Positions 42,293 through 51,427 of a stretch of 64,000 nt of DNA are shown here, in pieces. Location of the stretch: contig CAZXAQ010000012.1 of the NCBI GenBank assembly GCA_964638635.1, forward strand, positions 1-64,000, given 5' to 3'. Positions within the stretch are counted from its first letter, which is position 1; every line of letters begins with the position of its first letter. A program made the position numbers and the translations under genes. A model generated the notes under the pieces. That model was given only the letters and a program-made list of their open reading frames with translations, was not told where the DNA came from and did not search any database. This DNA is from SZUA-430 sp964638635. Lineage in GTDB: Bacteria > Pseudomonadota > Alphaproteobacteria > Micropepsales > Micropepsaceae.

Positions 42293-44413
42293 ATGAGCAA
42301 AGTGCCGCCCTTGAATCCTCCCGCTGGGCAGCACATGAGTGCGGCACAGGCTCTGAAGCTTGCGGCGGAGCATCAACAGGCGGGCCGCTTGCAGCAGGCC
42401 GAAGGCGTTCTTCGGCAGATTCTGCAGCAGCGGCCGAACGATACGGAAGCGCTGCATCAGCTTGCGCTTCTGGCCTATCAGGTGGGGAACCTGGCGGTCG
42501 CGGTGCAACTGATCGAGCGCGCGCTTGCCGTCAATCCGAATGTGCCGGTCTACCAAGCGAATATCGCGGAGATGTTCCGTCGTCTTGGTCAGCCGCAGAA
42601 GGCGATCGCGCATGGACTGAAGGCGGTTGCGCTCAAGGCAGATTCGGCAGACGCGCACAACAATCTCGGTATCGCTTATTTCGATATCGCCGATTACGAC
42701 GAAGCTATCCGCTACTACGAGAAGGCGATCGCCCTTCGTCCGCGCTTTGCCGAGGCGACTAGCAACCGTGCCAATGCGCTGCGCCAACTGAAGCGTTTTG
42801 GGGAGGCCGAGAGCGAGTATCGCCGAGCGTTGGCGATCAATCCGGCCTATGCCGAAGCGCACAACAATTTGGGCAGCGTGCTGCGCGATCTGGAACGCCC
42901 GGCAGAGGCTGAGAGCGCGTACAAGCGCGCGATCGAGTTGAAGCCCGCGTACCTGGAGGCGTTGAACAACCTCATCCTGGCTCAGAAGGACCTGAAGAAA
43001 TACGACGAAGCGGTCGCGACCGCTCAACGGGCGCTTGCGCTCGATCCATGCAACGCGGATGCGCTGTCCTATCTTGGCGCGGTCTATGTGGATCAGAAGA
43101 AGCCTGAACTTGCGCTCGACGCGCTACGCAAGTCGCTTTCGGCCAATGGAAACAAGGCCGAGACGCACAACATGCTGGGGCGGGCGCTGTTCGAAATGAG
43201 CGAGCCGCTGCAGGCTCTCGATGCCTATCGTCGCGCGATCACGCTCAAGCCCGACCTTGCCGATCCGCACAACAATATGGGCAATACGCTCAAAGAGCTT
43301 GGCCGCTTCGACGAGGCCTTGGCCGCCTTCGACACCGCGATCGCGCTGCAGCCGAACACGGTTGGCGTCTATGTAAATCTTGCGGACGCCAAGAGGTTTC
43401 GCTCGAACGACGACAAGCATTTGACGGCGATCGAAGGCTTCTTGGCGGCCTACGACACGCTCACCGAAGAACGCCAAATGCAGGTGGGGTTTGCGGCCGC
43501 CAAGGCCTACGACGATCTCAAGCGGTACGATGAAGGGTTTCCGCTGCTCATCCGCGCAAACGCTTTGAAACGCAAGACGATCACCTATGACGAGCCCGCG
43601 GTGCTGGGGTTGTTCGAACGGATCCGGCAGACCTTTACGGCCGATGTCGTGCAAGCGAAAGCCGGCGGCGGATTTACAACGCAGAGGCCCATTTTCGTGC
43701 TGGGCATGCCGCGCTCCGGCACGACGTTGGTCGAACAGATTCTGGCGAGTCACCCCCAAGTGCGAGGTGCCGGCGAAGTCAAGGACTTGAACGACACGGT
43801 TATGACCGTGCGCGGCGCGGACGGGCAGCGAGCGGCCTACCCGGAATTCGTTCCGGTGCTTTCGAGCGACGCGTTGGCGAAGATCGGCGAGGTCTATGCG
43901 AGCAAGCTGGCGCGGCACGCGCCGGAGGCGGAACGCATCACCGACAAGATGCCGTCGAACTTCTACTACCTTGGCCTCATCCATCTGGCGCTGCCGGGGG
44001 CCAAGGTCGTTCACACGATGCGCAATCCCGTCGACACGTGCATATCGTGCTTCTCAAAACTGTTCGCGGGCGAGCAGAACCAGACCTACGACTTGGCGGA
44101 ACTCGGGCGCTACTATCGCGCCTATCACGCATTGATGGCGCATTGGCGTGCCGTGCTGCCGAAGGGCTCGTTCCTTGACGTGCAGTACGAGGACGTCGTC
44201 GCCGATACGGAGACTCAGGCGCGGCGCATTCTGGAGCACTGCGAGCTCGCGTGGATGCCGCAGGTGCTCGATTTCCACCGCACCGAGCGGCCGGTCAAGA
44301 CGGCGAGCGCGCGCCAGGTGCGGCAGCCGATCTACAGATCGTCGGTGGAACGGTGGCGGAACTACGAGACGTTCCTAGGGCCGTTGCTCAAGGAACTCGG
44401 CGATCTGGCTTAA
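42293..44413 (+). CDS. TPR-containing sulfotransferase
   Basis: This 706-aa protein has an N-terminal half made of about ten TPR units (for example AHNNLGIAYFDIADYDEAIRYYEKAIALRPRF). The C-terminal domain is of the Sulfotransfer_3 type: FVLGMPRSGTTLVEQIL is the 5'-PAPS phosphosulfate loop and VVHTMRNPVDTCISCFSKLF the 3'-phosphate motif. It should transfer sulfate from PAPS to a tyrosine, sugar or other acceptor. Its stop overlaps the convergent ialB-like gene by 4 nt. The partner upstream is a TPR glycosyltransferase-like gene. Confidence 0.87.
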   Translation: MSKVPPLNPPAGQHMSAAQALKLAAEHQQAGRLQQAEGVLRQILQQRPNDTEALHQLALLAYQVGNLAVAVQLIERALAVNPNVPVYQANIAEMFRRLGQPQKAIAHGLKAVALKADSADAHNNLGIAYFDIADYDEAIRYYEKAIALRPRFAEATSNRANALRQLKRFGEAESEYRRALAINPAYAEAHNNLGSVLRDLERPAEAESAYKRAIELKPAYLEALNNLILAQKDLKKYDEAVATAQRALALDPCNADALSYLGAVYVDQKKPELALDALRKSLSANGNKAETHNMLGRALFEMSEPLQALDAYRRAITLKPDLADPHNNMGNTLKELGRFDEALAAFDTAIALQPNTVGVYVNLADAKRFRSNDDKHLTAIEGFLAAYDTLTEERQMQVGFAAAKAYDDLKRYDEGFPLLIRANALKRKTITYDEPAVLGLFERIRQTFTADVVQAKAGGGFTTQRPIFVLGMPRSGTTLVEQILASHPQVRGAGEVKDLNDTVMTVRGADGQRAAYPEFVPVLSSDALAKIGEVYASKLARHAPEAERITDKMPSNFYYLGLIHLALPGAKVVHTMRNPVDTCISCFSKLFAGEQNQTYDLAELGRYYRAYHALMAHWRAVLPKGSFLDVQYEDVVADTETQARRILEHCELAWMPQVLDFHRTERPVKTASARQVRQPIYRSSVERWRNYETFLGPLLKELGDLA

Positions 44414-45048
44414 GCCGCGATCGCGCGCGTCATGGCGTCGAACGACTGGCGGAAGCCGTGCAGCAGTTGGTCGACGCGGACTTTGCGATCCTGTTTCTGC
44501 TTGTCCTTGACGGTGTAGACGAGCGAGAGCGTGCGACCGGTGCGCAGTTGTTCGATCGCTTCGGCGGGCAACGCGCCTTGGACCAGGCACTGTTTGGCGT
44601 TGCATTTGATCGGTGCTTGGAACGCTGTGTTCTCGTCGACGGCGAAGCTGACGCTTTCGGAGGCGGCGGCGCCCAGCGGCAGCACGAACAAGATGCCGGG
44701 TGCGGGCTGCGTGTTCATCATCACGACGTTGAAGCCCGCGGCCAAGACCGCGGCGTTGTTCGGGCCGCGCACGGTCATCTTTGCGTTTGTCAGACAGAGC
44801 CGCTTGGCCGCCGCATCTTCGGGGCGTTGAATGTCGTGGCAGGACAGGGTCCAAAGCCCGAACGTCTGTTTGCCGACGAAGCCGGGCTCGATGTGTACGT
44901 TTGGAATGGGCGGCAGGCGGATGGCCGAGGGGCCTGCCGGGCGGCCTTCCCGCGACCACTGAATGGCGAGCACCGAGACCCAGATTAACGCGGCGACGGC
45001 GATGATCCCGACCAAGGTGCTTGTCTCAAAGAGTCTTTTCATCGCCAT
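44410..45048 (-). CDS. Invasion-associated locus B (IalB) family protein
   Basis: This 212-aa protein has one N-terminal TM anchor (TLVGIIAVAALIWVSVLAIQW) and a periplasmic IalB domain with FGLWTLSCHD, KRLCLTN, GILFVLPLG, FQAPIKCNAKQCLVQG and MTVRGPNN segments, including four conserved cysteines. IalB proteins are widespread in alphaproteobacteria, where they are linked to envelope properties; the invasion name comes from Bartonella. The start may be at codon 1 or the Met two codons later. Confidence 0.85.
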   Translation of the reverse strand: MAMKRLFETSTLVGIIAVAALIWVSVLAIQWSREGRPAGPSAIRLPPIPNVHIEPGFVGKQTFGLWTLSCHDIQRPEDAAAKRLCLTNAKMTVRGPNNAAVLAAGFNVVMMNTQPAPGILFVLPLGAAASESVSFAVDENTAFQAPIKCNAKQCLVQGALPAEAIEQLRTGRTLSLVYTVKDKQKQDRKVRVDQLLHGFRQSFDAMTRAIAA

Positions 45049-45222
45049 CCCGGGTGAATTGGTTAAGGCGGCGGAGACTAGGTGACCGCGTTGCGCGGTT
45101 CAATCCGTGGGCAGCTGCAACCTTAAGGCGCGATAGCGCGCGTTCAGCAGGTTCACGGCACGGCCCGGCAATGGTAGAAAATCCGTTCGCTTAATCCCCC
45201 TTCGGGTCCCCTTGGGTGGCAC

Positions 45223-46359
45223 ATGACGCGGTGGATCGTTTTCGCCGGACTTACGGCGCTGATCGCGACCGGTTATTTCGCAACGTTTTATGCGCACGGG
45301 CGATCGTTCTGGCGCGGCGTGCAGAGCGTGCCTGTGGAGCTGCAAAAGAAGGCCGAGGACACGATCGCGAAGAGCGGGGCGCAACGCTGGGCGCGGGTGC
45401 AGGTCGACGGTCAGGTCGCCTACCTCACCGGCCAAGCGCCGACGGAAGCCGATCGCGACGACTTGAAGCTGGCGGTGCGCCAGGCGGCTGGGCCGGGCGG
45501 CGCATGGTGGGGCGGGATCACGCAGGTTCGCGACAGCATGACATTGGCGCCGGTGCGCAAGCCGTATTTCTGGCTGGCGCGGCGCGGCGAGAACGGGCGC
45601 GTGAGCTTGATGGGCTATGTGCCCGGGCAGCGGTACTATCGCGAGATCAAGGGCGCCGCGAGGGGATTGTTCCCGACCGGGGTCGACGATCAGCTTGAGA
45701 TCGCGGGCGGGCATCCAACGGGCCCGTGGGCGGAGACGGCGATCGCGGGTCTGAAGCAACTGACCAAGCTGCAATCGGGTGAGGTTCGGTTCGAGAACCA
45801 GGTCTTGACCATCAAGGGCGAGGCCACCGACAGCGTCATTCAGGCTGCGGCCTATGCGTGGGCCAAGGCGCTGCCGCGGCCTTACGAGGGTGCTGCGGAC
45901 ATCTCGCTGGCGAACGCGGTGGCGCTGCCCGATGCGACGCCGGATGCACCGGAAGCGGCCGAACCGATTGTGGCAGCGCCGGTGCAGCGGCTTGCCGCCG
46001 CCGATTGTCAGAAGCTGATCGACAAAGCGATGAACGCCAACACGGTGACGTTCGAAGTCATGTCGGCGCGCCTTAAGGGGACCAGCGCGCGGCTGGACCG
46101 GATCGCGCAGCTCGGCATTGACTGCGCGACGGTGCGGTTCCGCATCACGGGACACACCGACGGTTCGAGCCTTGAGGGCGCTATCGAGTTTCTGGCCCAA
46201 GACCGCGCGCTTGCTGTTTCGAAGTATCTGCAGGACAAAGGTGTGGCACGGGACCGGATCATGACGGCCGGCGTCGGGTCGAGTTCGCCGGTCGGCGATG
46301 TGGACACGCCTGAAGGCCAGGCGCGCAATCGCCGGGCCGAAGTTTCGATCGTGCCTTGA
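45223..46359 (+). CDS. BON and OmpA-domain envelope protein
   Basis: This 378-aa protein has an N-terminal TM or signal segment (WIVFAGLTALIATGYFATFYA), a middle region with BON-like units (ARVQVDGQVAYLTGQAPTEADRDDL; EVRFENQVLTIKGEATDS), an Ala/Pro linker, and a C-terminal OmpA-like peptidoglycan-binding domain (FRITGHTDGSSLEGAIEFLAQDRALAVSKYLQDKGV ... NRRAEVSI). It should tether the inner membrane to peptidoglycan. It sits 22 nt upstream of a membrane-anchored coiled-coil protein gene, probably in one transcript. Confidence 0.85.
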   Translation: MTRWIVFAGLTALIATGYFATFYAHGRSFWRGVQSVPVELQKKAEDTIAKSGAQRWARVQVDGQVAYLTGQAPTEADRDDLKLAVRQAAGPGGAWWGGITQVRDSMTLAPVRKPYFWLARRGENGRVSLMGYVPGQRYYREIKGAARGLFPTGVDDQLEIAGGHPTGPWAETAIAGLKQLTKLQSGEVRFENQVLTIKGEATDSVIQAAAYAWAKALPRPYEGAADISLANAVALPDATPDAPEAAEPIVAAPVQRLAAADCQKLIDKAMNANTVTFEVMSARLKGTSARLDRIAQLGIDCATVRFRITGHTDGSSLEGAIEFLAQDRALAVSKYLQDKGVARDRIMTAGVGSSSPVGDVDTPEGQARNRRAEVSIVP

Positions 46360-46381
46360 GGGAAGCGGACACAACGAACCC

Positions 46382-48076
46382 ATGCTGTATCTGATCGCCC
46401 AGACCTGGTTGTTCCTGCTGATCGCGTGGTTGATCGGCATGGCGGTCGGATTCGCGCTGTCGCGGGATCAAAAATCCCAGCGGCACACCCAAGTCGAGGA
46501 CGAGCTGCGCGAGGAACGGGCGCGCACGATCGCGCTCGGCAAGGATGTCGAAGAATTCCGCGCGCGCGTGACCGAACTTGAAGGCCTGCCGCAAGGCGTG
46601 CGGGCGTCGCGGGTCGCGGCGCGGGAGGAAATGGTCGGCCGCATCACCCAACTCGAGCGCGAGCTTGAGACGGCACGCGCGCACGAGAAGCGGGCGAGCG
46701 ATGAAACGGAACGCCTGCGTTCGGACGTCGACGGGTTCCGGCAGCGCTACCTGGAAGCGCGGGCAAAGTGGGACGAGTATCAGGCAAAGGCGGAGGCGCT
46801 GGCTTCTTCGCCGCAGCTTACGTTGACGGAGGCGCATGTCGCGCCGACCGACGCGATGCGCAAGCGCATGGCCGAAATGGAGAGCCAGATTGCCGACGCG
46901 GGCAAAGGCCGCGACCGCGCGCTCGAACAGGCGAAGATGTTGTCTTCGCGGGTGAGCGAACTGGAGCGGCAACTGGCATCGGCGGGCAGCGCCAAAGGCG
47001 GCGGCGACTTCAAGATGCTGCAGACGCGGATCGGCGAGTTGGAGGCGCAGCTTGCGACGGCCGCGCAGTCGCGCGAGCGGGCGCTTGAGCAGGCGAAGTT
47101 CCTGTCGACGCGGATCGGCGAGCTGGAAAAAGGGTTCCAAGCCGTCGGCGCGGAGAAAGCGAACGATCAAAGCCGCGCTCTTCAGGCGCGCATCACCGAA
47201 TTGGAGGCGCAGCTTACCGGTGCCAGCCAAGTCCGCTCCGAAGCGGTGGAGCAGACCAAGAGCTTGAGCGCGCGGATCAGCGAGCTTGAACTGCAGCTTG
47301 CGGCCGCGGGCAAGGGCAGCGAGAAGGCCGTCGAGTCGACGAAGGTCTTGCAAGCCCGGATTGCGGAACTGGAAGGCCGTCTGGCGACCGGCATCTCGGC
47401 CGCGCGCGAAACCGATGCGCTGCGCTCGCGGGTCGCCGATTTGCAGGACAAGCTCGGCGAGGCGGAAGTGGCGTTGAGCCGGGCGATCACGACCACAAGG
47501 CAAGACGCGGCCGGCGAAGCGGTGGCGCAAAAGGCAGTTGCCGAAGCGATGGAGCTGCGTTCGCGCTTGGCCGAGACCGAAGCAAAGCTTGCTGAGGCGC
47601 AGCAACAGGCGGGCGAGGCGCGCGCGCTGAGGCTTCGGCTTGCCGACGCCGAGAAGCTGCCGGTGAAGGTCGAAAGTTCCGGGCGCTTGGCCGAGCTTGA
47701 GAAGGCGCTCGAGCGCGCGCGCCGGCAGGCGAACGAAGCGGAGTCACTGAGAGCGCAGGTGACAAGTTTGGAGTCGCGCCTTGCGCTGGCGCAAAACGCC
47801 GTCGAGCAGCGCACCGGCACGGGCGAAGATGTCGGGCTCTTGAAGGCGCGGCTAGCGGACGTCGAGGCGCGGCTGATGTCGTCGAGCCATGCGTCGATGG
47901 AGTTCGAGTCGCTCCGCAGCCGTGTGATGTCGCTGGAGGCGCTGCTGCACGAAGCGGCGAAGTCGCGCGACGAGGCCGCCATCCTGCGCTCCAAAGTCGC
48001 CGAACTGGACGGGCGGCTGGGGCAGGCGATGAAGGCGGTGGCCGACAACCGGCCGCGCGAGAGCGAGAAGGTCTAA
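46382..48076 (+). CDS. Membrane-anchored long coiled-coil protein
   Basis: This 564-aa protein has one N-terminal TM helix (LIAQTWLFLLIAWLIGMAVGFAL). It continues with ~530 residues of coiled coil rich in Ala/Glu/Arg/Lys and built from a recurring unit such as ARISELEXQLAXAXXXXEXAXEXXKXLXXR (for example SSRVSELERQLASAGSAKG, STRIGELEKGF, QARITELEAQL, SARISELELQL). The direct repetition suggests internal duplication. Preceding it is an OmpA/BON gene; a structural role in the envelope or in cell organisation is plausible. No enzyme motif is visible. Confidence 0.8.
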   Translation: MLYLIAQTWLFLLIAWLIGMAVGFALSRDQKSQRHTQVEDELREERARTIALGKDVEEFRARVTELEGLPQGVRASRVAAREEMVGRITQLERELETARAHEKRASDETERLRSDVDGFRQRYLEARAKWDEYQAKAEALASSPQLTLTEAHVAPTDAMRKRMAEMESQIADAGKGRDRALEQAKMLSSRVSELERQLASAGSAKGGGDFKMLQTRIGELEAQLATAAQSRERALEQAKFLSTRIGELEKGFQAVGAEKANDQSRALQARITELEAQLTGASQVRSEAVEQTKSLSARISELELQLAAAGKGSEKAVESTKVLQARIAELEGRLATGISAARETDALRSRVADLQDKLGEAEVALSRAITTTRQDAAGEAVAQKAVAEAMELRSRLAETEAKLAEAQQQAGEARALRLRLADAEKLPVKVESSGRLAELEKALERARRQANEAESLRAQVTSLESRLALAQNAVEQRTGTGEDVGLLKARLADVEARLMSSSHASMEFESLRSRVMSLEALLHEAAKSRDEAAILRSKVAELDGRLGQAMKAVADNRPRESEKV

Positions 48077-48144
48077 GCACACCTTTCCTGCGGTATTTCA
48101 GCGGTTGACGGCGCGGCCGTTCGAGCCGACATTCCCGCCCGTCC

Positions 48145-48236
48145 GAAGGGGGGCCTGTGAAGGCAGGCTGAGATCGGCGCACGACGCGCGACCACCCTTT
48201 GAACCTGATCCGGTTTGTACCGGCGGAGGGATCGGA
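48145..48236 (+). ncRNA. TPP riboswitch (THI element)
   Basis: The conserved THI box elements are present in order: GAAGGGGGGCC, CTGAGATCGGCGC, CCACCCTTTGAACCTGATC, CGGTTTGTACCGG and CGGAGGGATCGG. CTGAGA and TTGAACCTGATC bind the pyrimidine and diphosphate of TPP. It lies about 95 nt upstream of thiC and should repress it when TPP is abundant. Confidence 0.92.
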
Positions 48237-48331
48237 TGCGGTTGCCGCTCTAGCTTCAGAGAGCGCCCTTCCCTCTTCCGCTTTGCAGTACCGGCTCAGC
48301 GCATCAACCGTTCAACGATTGCGCGCACCCC

Positions 48332-50143
48332 ATGAACATTCAGCACAAGCCTTCGTTTCAGATTACGACGGGATCCATTCCGGGTTCGCGGAAGGTCTAC
48401 GTCGAAGGCACGCAGCACGAAGGTTTGCGGGTCCCGTTCCGCGAGGTGGCCCTGCACCCGAGCGCGAACGAGCCGCCGGTCAGGCTCTACGATCCGTCCG
48501 GCGTCTACACGGACGAGGCTCAGCGCATCGACATCTACAAAGGTGCGCCGCGCTCGCGCGAAGCGTGGGTGCTCGCACGCGGTGATGTCGAAGCCTATGA
48601 CGGGCGCGCGGTGACGGACGCGGACAACGGCGGGGCGAGCGGCGAGCGGCTGGTGACGCCGTTTCCCGTACAGCGCCAACCGCTGAAGGCGAAGCGCGGG
48701 CGCGGGATCACGCAGCTTCAGTATGCGCGCGCCGGCATCGTGACGGCGGAGATGGAATATGTCGCGATCCGCGAGAACCTCGGCCGCGCGAAACTGGCGC
48801 GCGATGGCGAAGACTTTGGTGCTTCGATTCCAGACGAAGTGACCCCTGAGTTTGTGCGCGACGAGATTGCGCGCGGGCGCGCGATTATTCCGGCGAACAT
48901 CAACCACGGCGAGTTGGAGCCGATGGCGATCGGGCGGAACTTCCTGGTCAAGATCAATGCGAATATCGGCAACTCCGCCGTCACGTCTTCGGTTGCCGAG
49001 GAAGTCGAGAAGATGGTGTGGGCGATCCGCTGGGGCGCCGACACCGTCATGGACCTTTCGACGGGCCGGAACATTCACAACATCCGCGATTGGATCGTCC
49101 GCAATGCGCCGGTGCCGATCGGGACCGTGCCGATCTACCAGGCGCTGGAGAAGGTGGACGGTGTTGCCGAGGACCTGACCTGGGACGTCTATCGCGACAC
49201 GCTGATCGAGCAGTGCGAGCAGGGGATCGATTACTTCACCGTGCACGCGGGCGTGCGGCTGCCGTTCATTCACCTCACCGCCAAGCGCACGACGGGCATC
49301 GTTTCGCGCGGCGGTTCGATCATGGCGAAGTGGTGCCTGGCGCATCACAAGGAGAGCTTCCTCTACACGCACTTCGAAGAGATCTGCGAAATTCTGGCTG
49401 CGTACGATGTCAGCTTCTCGTTGGGCGACGGATTGCGTCCGGGATCGATTGCGGACGCGAACGATGCGGCGCAGTTCGCGGAGCTGGAGACGTTGGGCGA
49501 ACTTACGAAGGTCGCCTGGAAACACGGCGTGCAGGTGATGATCGAAGGGCCCGGCCATGTGCCGATGCACAAGATCAAAGCGAACATGGACAAGCAGCTC
49601 GCCGTTTGCGGCGAGGCGCCGTTCTATACGCTGGGGCCGCTGACCACCGATGTGGCGCCGGGCTACGATCACATCACGAGCGCGATCGGGGCTGCGATGA
49701 TCGGTTGGTTCGGCACGGCGATGCTTTGCTATGTGACGCCGAAGGAGCATTTGGGGCTGCCGGATCGCGACGACGTCAAGCAGGGCGTGATCGCTTACAA
49801 GATTGCGGCGCATGCGGCCGACCTAGCGAAGGGGCATCCGGCGGCGCGGCTGTGGGACGACGCGCTCAGCCGCGCGCGGTTCGAGTTCCGCTGGGAGGAT
49901 CAATTCAACCTCGCGCTCGACCCGGAAACAGCGCGCGCCTATCACGACGAGACGCTGCCCAAGGAGGCGCACAAGACGGCGCATTTCTGTTCGATGTGCG
50001 GGCCGAAGTTCTGCTCGATGAAGATCACGCAGGAGGTGCGCGACTACGCCGCCCAGCTTGAGGCCAAGGAGAAGGGGATGGCTGATATGAGCGCTAGGTT
50101 TCGGGAAGGCGGAAGCGAGATCGATGTTGCAATCACAGCTTAA
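48332..50143 (+). CDS. thiC: Phosphomethylpyrimidine synthase ThiC
   Basis: This 603-aa radical-SAM enzyme converts AIR to HMP-P in thiamine synthesis. Diagnostic segments include PANINHGELEPMAIGRNF, GADTVMDLSTGRNIHNIRDWI, EGPGHVPMHKIKANMDKQ, and the C-terminal [4Fe-4S] site CSMCGPKFC (CX2CX4C). The N-terminal ITTGSIPGSRKVYVEG is the normal ThiC start region. The ATG at 48332 has no obvious Shine-Dalgarno sequence. A TPP riboswitch precedes it. No other thi gene follows in this window. Confidence 0.96.
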   Translation: MNIQHKPSFQITTGSIPGSRKVYVEGTQHEGLRVPFREVALHPSANEPPVRLYDPSGVYTDEAQRIDIYKGAPRSREAWVLARGDVEAYDGRAVTDADNGGASGERLVTPFPVQRQPLKAKRGRGITQLQYARAGIVTAEMEYVAIRENLGRAKLARDGEDFGASIPDEVTPEFVRDEIARGRAIIPANINHGELEPMAIGRNFLVKINANIGNSAVTSSVAEEVEKMVWAIRWGADTVMDLSTGRNIHNIRDWIVRNAPVPIGTVPIYQALEKVDGVAEDLTWDVYRDTLIEQCEQGIDYFTVHAGVRLPFIHLTAKRTTGIVSRGGSIMAKWCLAHHKESFLYTHFEEICEILAAYDVSFSLGDGLRPGSIADANDAAQFAELETLGELTKVAWKHGVQVMIEGPGHVPMHKIKANMDKQLAVCGEAPFYTLGPLTTDVAPGYDHITSAIGAAMIGWFGTAMLCYVTPKEHLGLPDRDDVKQGVIAYKIAAHAADLAKGHPAARLWDDALSRARFEFRWEDQFNLALDPETARAYHDETLPKEAHKTAHFCSMCGPKFCSMKITQEVRDYAAQLEAKEKGMADMSARFREGGSEIDVAITA

Positions 50144-50208
50144 CCGCCTGATCTTGCTTTCGGCCCGCGCATAGCTTTTGCAGCGCTTCACACTCAAGCG
50201 GAGGATTT

Positions 50209-50976
50209 ATGCGCACACTCGTTCTACTCGCGACGCTGACAGTGCTCGGCGCCTGCGCGACACCCTATAGCCCACCCAGCACGCCGGCACCCCCGGAATG
50301 GATGGGCGCTGCGGGGCTTGCGCCCATTCAGGGCGCTGTAGGGCGGCTGAACCAAGCTGCGCTCACCGAGGGTGGGGTCATAGCCTCCATCGACGTCGAT
50401 CACGTGCGTACTGCGCGCATTCGCGACGAGTTGCGCTACAAAAGTCCGTATGGAGGTGACATGGTCATCGCAGCCGGAACGCCCGCGCGTGCCGAGCAAC
50501 TCACGATGTTCGTGTCGTCGACCTATCAGCCGGTCCCCGTCGCCGTTGGCGAAAACAATAACCCGATCGAGTGGTGCGCGAGGCAAGTGAATGGAGACAC
50601 CGTTTGCATTTTCTGGGAAGCGCCGGATCGCGCGCGCTACGTCCCGACGTTCACGGATCGGGCGCCACGCCTGGTCACCCCCTTCAAGGCTTCCGGAATG
50701 ATCGGTCCGATGCCCGTGATCGTGGAGTCGAAAGTCGATCTTGGCCCCCCGCTGCAGCAGCAACTTGTCGTACGCGATTGGGATCGGGAGGGAGTCGACG
50801 TGACTCTACAGGTCCTGGAGAACGGTGTGGTCGGTCACGGCAGCCGCCAGCGGATCGAATGGAATGCACCTGTGACCTCGAGTACTATGCGCGTCGCCTT
50901 CCGCCTTGAGCCGATCGGGCCCGTGGAGCGGCCGACAGGCGTGCAAGTCCGTGCCGTGCAGCCGCCCCCCAATTAG
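50209..50976 (+). CDS. Lipoprotein, unknown function
   Basis: This 255-aa protein has a lipoprotein signal (RTLVLLATLTVLGACA, lipobox LGAC). The mature part starts with a Pro-rich linker (TPYSPPSTPAPPEW) and then a beta-rich region with two cysteines (EWCARQ, VCIFWE). I do not recognise a family. It is 65 nt after thiC but unlikely to be related to it functionally. AAGCGGAGGA precedes the ATG. Confidence 0.72.
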   Translation: MRTLVLLATLTVLGACATPYSPPSTPAPPEWMGAAGLAPIQGAVGRLNQAALTEGGVIASIDVDHVRTARIRDELRYKSPYGGDMVIAAGTPARAEQLTMFVSSTYQPVPVAVGENNNPIEWCARQVNGDTVCIFWEAPDRARYVPTFTDRAPRLVTPFKASGMIGPMPVIVESKVDLGPPLQQQLVVRDWDREGVDVTLQVLENGVVGHGSRQRIEWNAPVTSSTMRVAFRLEPIGPVERPTGVQVRAVQPPPN

Positions 50977-51063
50977 CATCAGAGCTCACGCTGCCAAAGG
51001 AGGCGTGCCGGCCTGCGCAGCCCAGCCGGTCAAAGCGTGACGGTTGTCACCTGACCCGCATGA

Positions 51064-51097
51064 TGAACGGAATCTGAACGGCCTGGCGATATCGCCA
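51064..51097. promoter_or_regulatory. 11-nt-phased direct repeat and palindrome upstream of a small ORF
   Basis: TGAACGG occurs at 51064-51070 and again at 51075-51081, exactly 11 nt apart, typical of OmpR-class regulator sites. It is followed by the perfect 14-bp palindrome TGGCGATATCGCCA (51084-51097), flanked by CTGAAC and GTTCAG. It lies ~70 nt before the small ORF at 51165. Confidence 0.5.
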
Positions 51098-51164
51098 TTC
51101 AGGTTCAGGGGCGCATCCTCGCGTCAACACTCGAGCATACGAGTTTGAAGAGAGGATCCGCCCA

Positions 51165-51248
51165 ATGACCACGTCTCGCGACTTCCTGAACACCGCCGCG
51201 CTGACGGCGCTCGTTATTCTGATCGCCTTCCTGCCCCGGATGTTTTGA
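51165..51248 (+). CDS. 27-aa single-TM small protein (putative)
   Basis: The ORF MTTSRDFLNTAALTALVILIAFLPRMF has a short polar N-terminus, one hydrophobic helix of ~16 residues and a C-terminal PRMF. AGAGGA lies ~10 nt before the ATG. Its upstream region has unusual phased repeats and a palindrome, which favours a genuine transcript. Small membrane proteins of this kind are easily missed. No recognised family; stop TGA at 51246-51248. The rest of 50977-51427 holds no other gene I can support. Confidence 0.4.
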   Translation: MTTSRDFLNTAALTALVILIAFLPRMF

Positions 51249-51357
51249 ACCCGTTTTGTCACGCAGCGTGCGCCGCCTGAGGGGCCCTTTCTCGAGGCGG
51301 CGAGTGGACTAGAAGCGAGCCCACCCGCGGGGGCATGTCAGCGCTTCCTGTCCGCGG

Positions 51358-51393
51358 CAAATAAAGAGAGGCCGCCCGATCTCTCGGACGGCC
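51358..51393 (-). terminator. Intrinsic terminator of the Asn/Gly-rich protein gene
   Basis: GGCCGCCC (51370-51377) and GGACGGCC (51386-51393) form an 8-bp stem with one mismatch around an 8-nt loop. On the minus strand it is followed by TCTCTTTATTT. It lies ~35 nt beyond the stop at 51428. Confidence 0.7.
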
Positions 51394-51427
51394 CCATCCC
51401 CCAGTAACGAGAGGAAGTCTCGTCGCC

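Noticed and set aside
48105..48335. 76-aa ORF upstream of thiC
   Set aside because: It covers the TPP riboswitch; the conserved RNA motifs explain the sequence.
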